Assembly: GCA_017516745.1 (NCBI GenBank)
Contig: JAFXBF010000004.1
Location: forward strand, 124,001-188,000
Length of the DNA stretch: 64,000 nucleotides
Direction of reading: 5' to 3'
DNA from: Clostridia bacterium
Lineage (GTDB): Bacteria > Bacillota > Clostridia > Oscillospirales > Acutalibacteraceae
Shown here: positions 50,492 to 58,189 of the stretch, piece after piece
Layout: every line of letters starts with the position of its first letter
Position numbering within the stretch: position 1 is the stretch's first letter
The notes under the pieces: generated by a model
Seen by the model: the letters and a program-made list of their open reading frames with translations, nothing else
What the model was told of the DNA's origin: nothing
Database searches by the model: none
Translations under genes and position numbers: made by a program

Positions 50492-51748
50492 ATGAACTGC
50501 GAAATTATTTGTGTGGGTACCGAGCTTCTGCTCGGCGACATTCTTAACACCAACGCTCAATATCTTGCCCGTGAGCTTGCCGCTCTGGGCATAGGTGTGC
50601 ACCACCAGCAGGTTGTCGGCGACAATCCGCAGAGAATGCGTGAAAGTATGCTGCGTGCCTTGAAAGAAAGCGATATGATAATTCTTTCGGGCGGTTTGGG
50701 CCCTACGGCGGACGACCTTACAAAGGAAATCTGCTGTGAGGTTATGGGCGAAAGGCTGGTGCTTGACGAGGATATACTCGAAGGCATAAGAAGCTACTTT
50801 GTGTCCCGTGGCAGGCAGATGGCTGACAACAACAAAAAGCAGGCCTATGTCCCCGAAAACGGCATTGTTTTCCCGAACAGAAACGGTACTGCACCCGGCT
50901 GCGGTATTGAAAAGGACGGCAAGATTGCGATTATGCTCCCCGGCCCTCCGAGGGAGCTTGAGCCGATGTTCGAAAAAGAGGTTATGCCCTACCTTGCAAA
51001 AAAGACGGGCGGCATTATCCTTTCAAAGCAGGTGCGTACCTTCGGCATAGGCGAATCGAATATGGCTGCCGCAGTTGAGGATTTGCTCGACGGCGAAAAC
51101 CCCACAGTTGCACCCTACGCCAAGGACGGCGAAGCGCTTCTGCGTGTTACCGCAAGAGCCGAGTCGGAAGAAAAAGCCTCGGCAATGTGTGACGAAACGA
51201 TAGAAAAAATCCGTGAGCGCATAGGCGGCTACATCTACGGCATTGATGTTTCAAGCCTTGAAGAAAAGGCGGTTGAGCTGTTGAAGGCTCACGGCAAAAA
51301 ACTCGCCCTTGCGGAAAGCTGCACGGGCGGCTATATAGCCAAGAGAATTACGGATATTGCAGGCTCTTCGGCGGTGTTTGAATACGGCGTGGTTTCCTAT
51401 TCAAACGAGGTTAAAATAAACCTGCTTGGCGTAAAGCCCGAAACCATTGAAAAATATACCGAGGTAAGCACACAGACTGCCGCAGAAATGGCAGAGGGTG
51501 TGCGCAGGCTTTCGGGTGCGGATTTTGCCCTGAGTGTTACGGGCATTTCGGGCCCCGGCGGCGGCAGTGAGGATAAGCCCGTAGGCCTTGCCTATATCGG
51601 CTTTGCGTACGAAGGCGGTACAACCGTAAAGGAACTGCGCACAGGCAAAAAAGAAAATTCAAGAGATTATAACAGATATGTCACGGCTTCAACCGCCCTG
51701 CATATGCTGGTGGAATATTTGAACGGAAGGGATGGCGAGTATGACTGA
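50492..51748 (+). CDS. cinA: CinA-type competence/damage-inducible protein
   Basis: A 418-residue protein. The N-terminal molybdopterin-binding-like domain has CEIICVGTELLLGD, SGGLGPTADDLT, and the FPNRNGTAPG and LPGPPRELEP motifs. The C-terminal domain is of the nicotinamide mononucleotide deamidase type (LAESCTGGYIAKRIT, GVVSYSNEVK). Such proteins recycle pyridine nucleotides and are often induced with competence genes. It begins two bases after thiI; its end overlaps the sortase gene by eight bases. Confidence 0.95.
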   Translation: MNCEIICVGTELLLGDILNTNAQYLARELAALGIGVHHQQVVGDNPQRMRESMLRALKESDMIILSGGLGPTADDLTKEICCEVMGERLVLDEDILEGIRSYFVSRGRQMADNNKKQAYVPENGIVFPNRNGTAPGCGIEKDGKIAIMLPGPPRELEPMFEKEVMPYLAKKTGGIILSKQVRTFGIGESNMAAAVEDLLDGENPTVAPYAKDGEALLRVTARAESEEKASAMCDETIEKIRERIGGYIYGIDVSSLEEKAVELLKAHGKKLALAESCTGGYIAKRITDIAGSSAVFEYGVVSYSNEVKINLLGVKPETIEKYTEVSTQTAAEMAEGVRRLSGADFALSVTGISGPGGGSEDKPVGLAYIGFAYEGGTTVKELRTGKKENSRDYNRYVTASTALHMLVEYLNGRDGEYD

Positions 51749-53639
51749 GGAAAAAGACTACGGCACAATGAGCCCGAGCTTCAACGACCTTATCAGAAAG
51801 TATCAGGCGATTAACGAGGACGGCGAAGTTTCCAAGGAAGCCGTTCAGGAAATACCCGAGCCCGAGCTCAAGTCCGACAAGGATTTTGAAAAGGAGCTTG
51901 GCGAAATAATAGACAGTGTTGAACAGCCCGAGCAGGCTTTGCCTGAGGAGTTTACCTTTGATGAGGCACTCATTCCCGAAACAGAGGAAGCCCCCGAACC
52001 CGAAATGGTGTTCAAAAAGGAAGAGCCAAAGTTTGCCTACGACCTTAATATGTTCGGTGCGGCTGCACAGAGCAGCTTCAATATTGACGATATTGACGAC
52101 TCGTGGCTTGATTCTTCGCTTGACGAGAGCATCTTCTACGACCCGTCAAAGCCCAAAGCTTACGCACCCGTTGAAACGGCGGAGGAGTTCGTACCCGAGG
52201 CGGAAGAGCTTCCCGAAGAAGTAATCGAAGAGGTTATTGAAGAGGCTGCTCAAGAAACCGCAGAGGAAATTCAACCCGAGCCTGTTGAGGAAGAAATTGA
52301 AGAAACGGTAACAGAAGAAATTGCCGAAGAAGCAGCAGAGGAAGAGCCGCAGCCCGTTGTGGAGGAAATCCATAAGGAGCCTGCCTTTATTCCCGTGACA
52401 GAGCCCGTTGAGCCTCAGCCTGCAATGGTTGCAGGCGGCTACATTGCCCCGAGCGATGCGGACAGCTTCACCTTTGACCCCGACAGCGGTTTGGATTTTG
52501 ACGAGGACGAGGAACCGAAGCTCCCCGAAATGCCGTCTGACCTGCCTGTTTTCACGCCTGCCGTGCCCGATGAAAAGAAGAACAAAAAGCTCGGCAAGAA
52601 AAAGGAAACCAAGGCTGTAACAAGCTTTTCAAAGGACTATATGGTCGGCGGTGACGAGGGAAAGCCCGTTAAGAGAGGCAACTTCTTCACACGAAATTTC
52701 ATCCCCTCAAAGGATGATTCTGCTGCCGAGAAGGTTCGCAAGATAGTTATGGTAATTGCGGTTATTGCCGCACTTGTTTCGGGCGGGTATTTGTTCAACG
52801 ACTATGTTATTGCGCCTTATATGAACACAAAACAGTTAGATGAACTGAGCGATATGATAGGTGAGGGCAACAACGTTGCCGATGCACAGAGCCTTGCCGA
52901 AAAGTATCCGGGCGTTGCTTTCCCCGAGGGTATGCTCGAAAAATATGCCGCACTTTATGCCAGAAACAAGGACTTTGTCGGCTGGATTGAAATTGACGGG
53001 CTTGACATTTCCCTCCCCGTAGTCAGAGGCGAGAACAACGACAAGTACCTCAAAACCGATTTCGACGGCAAGTACAGCAAGTACGGCTCAATCTTTATGA
53101 ACTGCGCAAACAAGGTTGACTCACTCAACTACAACACAACGATTTTCGGCCACTATATGAAGGATACGAAAATGTTCGGCAACCTTATGCAGTACAAGAG
53201 CATTGCCGGCTACAAGAAGGCACCCGTAATTGAGTTCAATACAATTTACGGCGACTACAAGTGGAAGGTCTTTGCCGCATACATCACCAACGGCACCTCG
53301 GCAGGCGATGACGGCTACCTGTTCAACTATATGTTCACAGACCTTTCAACAAACGAGGCGGTTGAGGAATTCCTCGGCGAAATCAAGCTGAGAACAATCT
53401 ACTACCCCAACGTTGACCTTGCCGTTTCAGACAGAATTCTCACTCTTTCCACCTGCACCTACGAGCTTGATGAGGGCAGACTCATTGTTATGGCAAGAGC
53501 GGTCAGACCCGGCGAAAGCACGGACGTTGACCTTACAAATATCCGTGTCAACCCCAACCCGAGATATCCGCAGGGCTACTACACCGAGCAGAATCTGAGC
53601 AATCCGTATAAATCCTACAACAAGTGGTATCCGTCATAA
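51741..53639 (+). CDS. Class B sortase with long acidic cytoplasmic domain
   Basis: A 633-residue membrane enzyme. The first 330 residues are acidic and low in complexity (many EE, PE, AEE), with KKNKKLGKKKETK before one membrane helix at about 333-352. The sortase domain follows, with the catalytic triad visible: His471 in GHYMKD, Cys572 in STCTYE and Arg586 in MARAVR. Class B features are FVGWIEIDG near its start and the longer helix region. No pilin or sorting-signal protein is next to it, so its substrate is elsewhere. The start is ATG 51741, about ten bases after GGAAGG; the ATG at 51732 is too close. Confidence 0.9.
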   Translation: MTEEKDYGTMSPSFNDLIRKYQAINEDGEVSKEAVQEIPEPELKSDKDFEKELGEIIDSVEQPEQALPEEFTFDEALIPETEEAPEPEMVFKKEEPKFAYDLNMFGAAAQSSFNIDDIDDSWLDSSLDESIFYDPSKPKAYAPVETAEEFVPEAEELPEEVIEEVIEEAAQETAEEIQPEPVEEEIEETVTEEIAEEAAEEEPQPVVEEIHKEPAFIPVTEPVEPQPAMVAGGYIAPSDADSFTFDPDSGLDFDEDEEPKLPEMPSDLPVFTPAVPDEKKNKKLGKKKETKAVTSFSKDYMVGGDEGKPVKRGNFFTRNFIPSKDDSAAEKVRKIVMVIAVIAALVSGGYLFNDYVIAPYMNTKQLDELSDMIGEGNNVADAQSLAEKYPGVAFPEGMLEKYAALYARNKDFVGWIEIDGLDISLPVVRGENNDKYLKTDFDGKYSKYGSIFMNCANKVDSLNYNTTIFGHYMKDTKMFGNLMQYKSIAGYKKAPVIEFNTIYGDYKWKVFAAYITNGTSAGDDGYLFNYMFTDLSTNEAVEEFLGEIKLRTIYYPNVDLAVSDRILTLSTCTYELDEGRLIVMARAVRPGESTDVDLTNIRVNPNPRYPQGYYTEQNLSNPYKSYNKWYPS

Positions 53640-53662
53640 GGGTAAGAAGAAAGGATTAAACA

Positions 53663-55990
53663 ATGCCGATGAATATAAGTTTTATAGCTCTGAATATCAG
53701 CGGTGCCGAAACCGTGCAGTCCGCTGCGGATAAGCTCCGTGGCGTACTGTCGGACTACGGCAGATGCGATTTCAAGCTTTGCGGTTCAATGTCGCAGGTG
53801 TCCGCCTCCCTCGGTGATGCTTTTGCAAACTCCGAGGTGATAGTTGTGGGCATAGAGCCTTCGGCTTACTGCAAGTCAAAGCTTGCTATACTCAGAGCAA
53901 TGCACATCAGAACACAGCTCAACGAACAGCTTAAGGCTATGATGCCCGAAAAAGCAGATATGACTGCGGCTCAGGCTTCAATGCATTGCGCAATGCCCGT
54001 AAATGCCGAGGTTTTTGCTTCGGCGGACGGTCTTTATTCGGGCTTTGCCCTTCAGAGCGGAAAGCAGCACTTTATACTGCTTACTCTGGACAAGCTCAGG
54101 CTTGAGCCTGCCGTTTCACAGGGTCTTGTGCCCTACCTTGAAAAATTTGCACCCGCTGCAGGGGAGAAGGAAGAGGTCACGCCCGATTCAACCCTCGCCG
54201 CAAAGGCAGCCGAAAAGCTTTCTGCCTGCGGCAAGAAGGTGTATTTTGCCGCAACACCCTCCTGCGAAATGGTAAAGGAGCTTTGCGCTTCGCAGGTTGA
54301 GAGCGGTACAATGTGCTTTGGCGATTATACGAGCGACAGGGGCAGCGAAGCCCCAAGAAGCTACATAGCCGACCTTGCACGATATGCAATTCCCGAGGGC
54401 TCAACCGATTTCGGTGCGGCTGTTTCCAATGTCTTTACGGGCACATCGCAGGATTCGGGTGAGCAGAAATATAACATTTACGTTGCGGTTGCCGATGTTT
54501 CGGCTTCCCGTGTGCTTCGCTTTGCCTCACAGCCGGGCGAAACACCCGAGGAGCTCATCACCGCCGCAATTGAAATGCTTATGGAAATGATATGCGACAA
54601 GTGTGACGAAATCAACGCACCCGTTGAAGCAGTACCCTTCAGCGCAGAGCCGATTGAAGAAATTGAGGAGCCTGCACCCGAAGAAAAAGCAAAGAAGAAG
54701 CACAGAGGAATCAGAACTCTTATTTACGTTCTGCTTGCAATTGTGCTTGCGGTAATTGTATATTTTGGTTATAACGGCTTTGAAAACGCAAATCAGAACA
54801 AGGCAGAGGCCATAGGTGTCTTTACTCAGTACGTTTCGGGAGCCGCTGACTTCAGCGGCTCTGACCTTTTTTATGATGAAGAACTGGAATTTATTACCTT
54901 TGAAGAAGAAACAAGCGAAGCCCCCGAAGAACCGTCGGGCGGAATTACAAGCGAATTAAATACGACAGAAACGGAAACCACCGTTAATATAGAGAGCACA
55001 ACCGACAGGACAAGTTCAACCACAACAAAAAAAGAAACAACCACGGCTAAACCTACTACAACCGCAAAACCCACAACCACGGCAAAGCCTGCTACTACCG
55101 CAAAACCTACAACTACAGCCAAGCCTACGACCACCGCCAAGCCGACCACAACGAAAAAAGACGTTGCGGATACGGGCGAATATAAGGGCGAATTCGTGTT
55201 TACGGTTTACGGCTACGGCCATGGTGTCGGTATGAGCCAGGAGGGTGCGCTCGGCTACTCGAAGCAGGGGTGGAGCTACAGCAAAATCCTTGCTCACTAC
55301 TATCCGGGCACAACACTTGTTGCGGTTGACTCGGAAATGCCCGAAACGATTAAATTCGGCGGTGTTGACTACCCCGTGGTTGAATACCTCTGCCGAAGTG
55401 TTGCCGCCGAAATAGGCACGAATACAAACAACTCAACCAGAGAAGCCCACAAGGCGCAGGCGGTTGCAATTTACACCTACGCCAAGCGCTACGGCTTCGA
55501 TCTCAAATCTTCATTACACGCCTTCAACAGGACATATAATTATGAGGGAACGGCACTGGAAGAGGCGGTAAAAGCCGTGCTCGGCGAATACCTTTCCTAC
55601 AACGGCAAGCCCGTAATGGCTACCTACTACGCAATGTCCGCAGGCAGAACGGTAAAGGCTTCAACCGTATGGAGCGGTGAAACCTACCCCTACCTTGAAA
55701 CCTCGGTTGAAAGCACGCCCGACAAAAGCTGTGCAAGGTACAAAACAACCTATACAATTTCCGCAAATGAATTCCGAGAGCTTATGAAAAACAATATTGA
55801 TGTTGAGCTGACGGGAGACCCGAGCGGTTGGATAAAGATAATTAAGCACGACTCTGCTGTTAGCAGCAAGGTCGGCTATGTTGAAAAAATGACCGTCGGC
55901 AACAAGACAATAAGCGGCTCGGCGTTCAGAGGCACGGCTATGGCGTACAAAATCCGTTCGCATTGCTTCAGCGTTGAATATGTAAAGTAA
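53663..55990 (+). CDS. Membrane protein with re-ordered SpoIID/LytB domain and degenerate CinA-like N-terminus
   Basis: A 775-residue protein. Residues about 1-165 resemble the CinA molybdopterin-like domain (see findings). A second cytoplasmic part follows, then one membrane helix at about 352-371, then an acidic and Thr/Pro/Lys-rich linker with about eight TTTAKP-type units (452-494). The outside domain has SpoIID/LytB motifs in unusual order: GHGVGMSQEGA at 519-529 comes first, then AHKAQAVAIYTYAKRYG at 595, then GKPVMATYYAMSAG at 648. SpoIID is a lytic transglycosylase acting on denuded glycan; here such activity is inference. It begins 24 bases after the sortase gene, so the products may act at the same envelope site. 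Confidence 0.82.
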   Translation: MPMNISFIALNISGAETVQSAADKLRGVLSDYGRCDFKLCGSMSQVSASLGDAFANSEVIVVGIEPSAYCKSKLAILRAMHIRTQLNEQLKAMMPEKADMTAAQASMHCAMPVNAEVFASADGLYSGFALQSGKQHFILLTLDKLRLEPAVSQGLVPYLEKFAPAAGEKEEVTPDSTLAAKAAEKLSACGKKVYFAATPSCEMVKELCASQVESGTMCFGDYTSDRGSEAPRSYIADLARYAIPEGSTDFGAAVSNVFTGTSQDSGEQKYNIYVAVADVSASRVLRFASQPGETPEELITAAIEMLMEMICDKCDEINAPVEAVPFSAEPIEEIEEPAPEEKAKKKHRGIRTLIYVLLAIVLAVIVYFGYNGFENANQNKAEAIGVFTQYVSGAADFSGSDLFYDEELEFITFEEETSEAPEEPSGGITSELNTTETETTVNIESTTDRTSSTTTKKETTTAKPTTTAKPTTTAKPATTAKPTTTAKPTTTAKPTTTKKDVADTGEYKGEFVFTVYGYGHGVGMSQEGALGYSKQGWSYSKILAHYYPGTTLVAVDSEMPETIKFGGVDYPVVEYLCRSVAAEIGTNTNNSTREAHKAQAVAIYTYAKRYGFDLKSSLHAFNRTYNYEGTALEEAVKAVLGEYLSYNGKPVMATYYAMSAGRTVKASTVWSGETYPYLETSVESTPDKSCARYKTTYTISANEFRELMKNNIDVELTGDPSGWIKIIKHDSAVSSKVGYVEKMTVGNKTISGSAFRGTAMAYKIRSHCFSVEYVK

Positions 55991-56026
55991 AGGATAAATA
56001 AAGTATAAATAAAGGAGATTTTCGGT

Positions 56027-57640
56027 ATGGTAAAAACAGCACTTGTTTCTTCTCTTGAAAAGGTTTTTCCCCAGAGTGACGGCAGCTTCACGGTGACGGA
56101 AAAAATGTCCCTGCTTATCGGCGAAAAAGGCGGCTTTCAGTTAGCTGTGTTCACCGACGAGCCTTTGAGATTTGCCCTTAATGAAAACGACGGAATTAAG
56201 GTTACGGGCTACAACGTGCTTCCCGTGCCTTCAAAGCTCCCGTTTTACGAGGATCACGATGACGATATTCTCGTTTCGCCCGACGGATATTATCCCGATT
56301 ATCTTGTTCCTGCCGAAAACGGCGAAATTGAGTTTGTCAACGGCGGCTGGTGCTCCGTATGGTTTGAGGTTGAGGCCGAAAAGGCAGGCGCAAACGAAAT
56401 TGAAATCACCCTTTATAACGAAGAAAGCGAAGCTGTGGCAACCGAAAAATTTGCCGTAAAGGTTATCAATGCAAAACTGCCCGAGCAGGAATTAGTCTGC
56501 ACCAATTGGTTCCATTGCGACTGTCTTGCAACGTGGTACAAGGTTGAGGCTTTCAGCGAGGAGCATTGGCAGATTATCGAAAGCTTTATGAAAACTGCAA
56601 ACGAGCACGGCATCAATATGATTCTCACACCCCTGTTCACTCCTCCGCTTGATACGGCGGAAGGCGGTGAAAGACCCACGGTTCAGCTTGTTGACGTAAC
56701 CGTAACGGGTGATGACGAATATGCCTTCGGCTTCGATAAGCTCCACCGCTGGATTGAAACGGCAAAGCGAAGCGGAATGAAATATTACGAGCTTTCTCAC
56801 CTGTTTACACAGTGGGGTGCAAAGCACGCACCGAAAATTGTCGATGTAAACGGTAAAAAGCTCTTCGGCTGGAAAACGCCTGCAGGCGGCAAGAAGTACC
56901 GTTCCTTCCTCACTCAGCTTGCCGCCGCACTTGATCCCTTCCTCAAGGCAGAGGGCATCAAGGAATACTGCTGGGTACATACCTCCGACGAGCCGAATTT
57001 AACTCAGCTTCGTCCCTACGGCAAGGCAAGCCGTCTGCTTAAAGAGCTTTTCCCCGATTACAATATGTTCGATGCACTCAGCGACTATAAATTTTATAAG
57101 AGAGGTCTCGTTAAAACTCCCGTACCCTCACTCAACCACGCAGAACCGTTTATCGGCAATGTCGAAAATCTCTGGACTTACTACTGCTGCGGTCAGTACA
57201 AGGGCACAGCTAACCGCTTTATGGCTATGCCGTCCTACCGCAATCGTATCCTCGGTCTTCAGCTTTACAAATTCCGCTGTCAGGGCTTTTTGCAGTGGGG
57301 CTACAACTTCTGGTACAGCCAGCATTCAAAGCACGAGATAAATCCCTTTGAAACGACCGATGCGCTTGAAGCCTTCCCCTCGGGCGATGCCTTTGTTGTC
57401 TACCCCGGTGAGGACGGTAAGCCGCTTTGCTCGCTTCGCTTCAAGGTCTTCCGTGATGCTCATCAGGATTTGAGGGCACTCAAATTGCTCGAAAGCAAAA
57501 TCGGCTATGAAAAAACAGTTGCCCTCATCGAAAACACAACGGGCGGCGAGCTCACCTTTATGAATTACGAAAGAGGCATAGAGCCCATGCTCGCAAAGCG
57601 TGAAAAGGTTAATGCAATGATTGAGGAATATTGTAAATAA
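56027..57640 (+). CDS. DUF4091-containing glycoside hydrolase-like protein
   Basis: A 537-residue cytoplasmic protein (no signal peptide). The N-terminal 170 residues are beta-rich; the central part looks like a TIM-barrel with YCWVHTSDEPN (acidic pair in the usual catalytic position). The C-terminal DUF4091 region has YRNRILGLQLYKFRCQGF and FRDAHQDLRALKLLE. These proteins are presumed to hydrolyse glycans, but substrates are undefined. It lies 36 bases after the preceding gene with AAAGGAG before its ATG. A repeat element follows its stop directly. Confidence 0.85.
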   Translation: MVKTALVSSLEKVFPQSDGSFTVTEKMSLLIGEKGGFQLAVFTDEPLRFALNENDGIKVTGYNVLPVPSKLPFYEDHDDDILVSPDGYYPDYLVPAENGEIEFVNGGWCSVWFEVEAEKAGANEIEITLYNEESEAVATEKFAVKVINAKLPEQELVCTNWFHCDCLATWYKVEAFSEEHWQIIESFMKTANEHGINMILTPLFTPPLDTAEGGERPTVQLVDVTVTGDDEYAFGFDKLHRWIETAKRSGMKYYELSHLFTQWGAKHAPKIVDVNGKKLFGWKTPAGGKKYRSFLTQLAAALDPFLKAEGIKEYCWVHTSDEPNLTQLRPYGKASRLLKELFPDYNMFDALSDYKFYKRGLVKTPVPSLNHAEPFIGNVENLWTYYCCGQYKGTANRFMAMPSYRNRILGLQLYKFRCQGFLQWGYNFWYSQHSKHEINPFETTDALEAFPSGDAFVVYPGEDGKPLCSLRFKVFRDAHQDLRALKLLESKIGYEKTVALIENTTGGELTFMNYERGIEPMLAKREKVNAMIEEYCK

Positions 57641-57765
57641 CAGTTTGTCAGCAACAAACTGTTAATGAAAAATGAATAATGAAGTCCGCTTGCGCTGATG
57701 AATAATGAATAATTATTATCATTCGGGTGTGGGTGTCCCACCCACAAGGATTCATTATTCATTAA
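57641..57765. repeat. Dispersed GAATAATGAAT repeat, copy A2, with stem-loop
   Basis: Starts at the first base after the stop of the DUF4091 gene with CAGTTTGT-CAGCA-ACAAACTG, then TTAATGAAAAATGAATAATG and CCGCTTGCGCTGATG as in copy A1. The interior has GTGGGTGTCCCACCCAC, which forms its own hairpin, and the end ATTCATTATTCATT is the inverse of the start. Confidence 0.8.
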
Positions 57766-57803
57766 AAATAAAAAAGCAGTACAACCAAACGGCTGTACTG
57801 CTT
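57766..57803 (-). terminator. Terminator of the XRE repressor gene
   Basis: On the minus strand AAGCAGTACA and TGTACTGCTT pair around an eight- to ten-base loop, followed by TTTTTATTTTT. The stem overlaps the repressor's stop codon. Confidence 0.9.
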
Positions 57804-58044
57804 AATTATTATTGTCTATTTCTTCCTCAATCAGCTTTACAAGCTCGTGTGGAAGTATTTTAAAAGCATTTGCAATTTTCCAAAGCGTTTCAAAATTTGC
57901 GTGTTTGTCGCCGCTTTCAATCATAGAAAGGTGACTTCTTGCAATCCCTGCAAGTCCGCTGAAAATTTCTTGAGAAAGTCCACGTTCTTTTCTTAGTTTG
58001 CGGACGACTTTCCCTACGGCATAGTTACTGAATTCTATCATCAT
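57802..58044 (-). CDS. XRE-family transcriptional repressor
   Basis: An 80-residue DNA-binding protein made almost only of a Cro/C1-type helix-turn-helix (GLSQEIFSGLAGIARSHLSM). ATG 58044 has AAGGGAG before it; ATG 58041 is equally possible, and the GTG-like upstream extension to 58113 is not needed. A palindrome in the divergent region covers the -35 box of the secreted protein gene, and fits an operator for this repressor. The gene may control both itself and its neighbour. Confidence 0.88.
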   Translation of the reverse strand: MMIEFSNYAVGKVVRKLRKERGLSQEIFSGLAGIARSHLSMIESGDKHANFETLWKIANAFKILPHELVKLIEEEIDNNN

Positions 58045-58087
58045 AGACACTCCCTTAATTAGAGGGTACAAATATTTATGATATTTT

Positions 58088-58107
58088 TTGTCTATGATAA
58101 TAGACAA
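58088..58107. promoter_or_regulatory. Inverted repeat over the -35 box, candidate operator
   Basis: TTGTCTATGATAATAGACAA, arms of eight bases. Its right arm includes the -35 box TAGACA of the secreted protein gene, and a related half-site TTGTCT occurs again at about 58131. Repressor identity is inferred from adjacency. Confidence 0.65.
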
Positions 58108-58129
58108 ATGCAAATTTTTGTGTTATAAT
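58101..58129 (+). promoter_or_regulatory. Promoter of the secreted protein gene
   Basis: TAGACA, 17 bases, TATAAT, overlapping the operator-like palindrome. Confidence 0.78.
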
Positions 58130-58189
58130 TTTGTCTGCTATCGTAGAAATTAAGCGGATAGCAAAATTATAATAATTTGGAGGCAAGAG

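Noticed and set aside
55018-55160. Short tandem repeat that could suggest a CRISPR array
   Set aside because: It is in frame and codes for the TTTAKP linker of the membrane protein; there are no spacers.
53663-55990. Sortase substrate next to the class B sortase
   Set aside because: The following protein has no C-terminal sorting motif followed by a hydrophobic stretch and basic tail.
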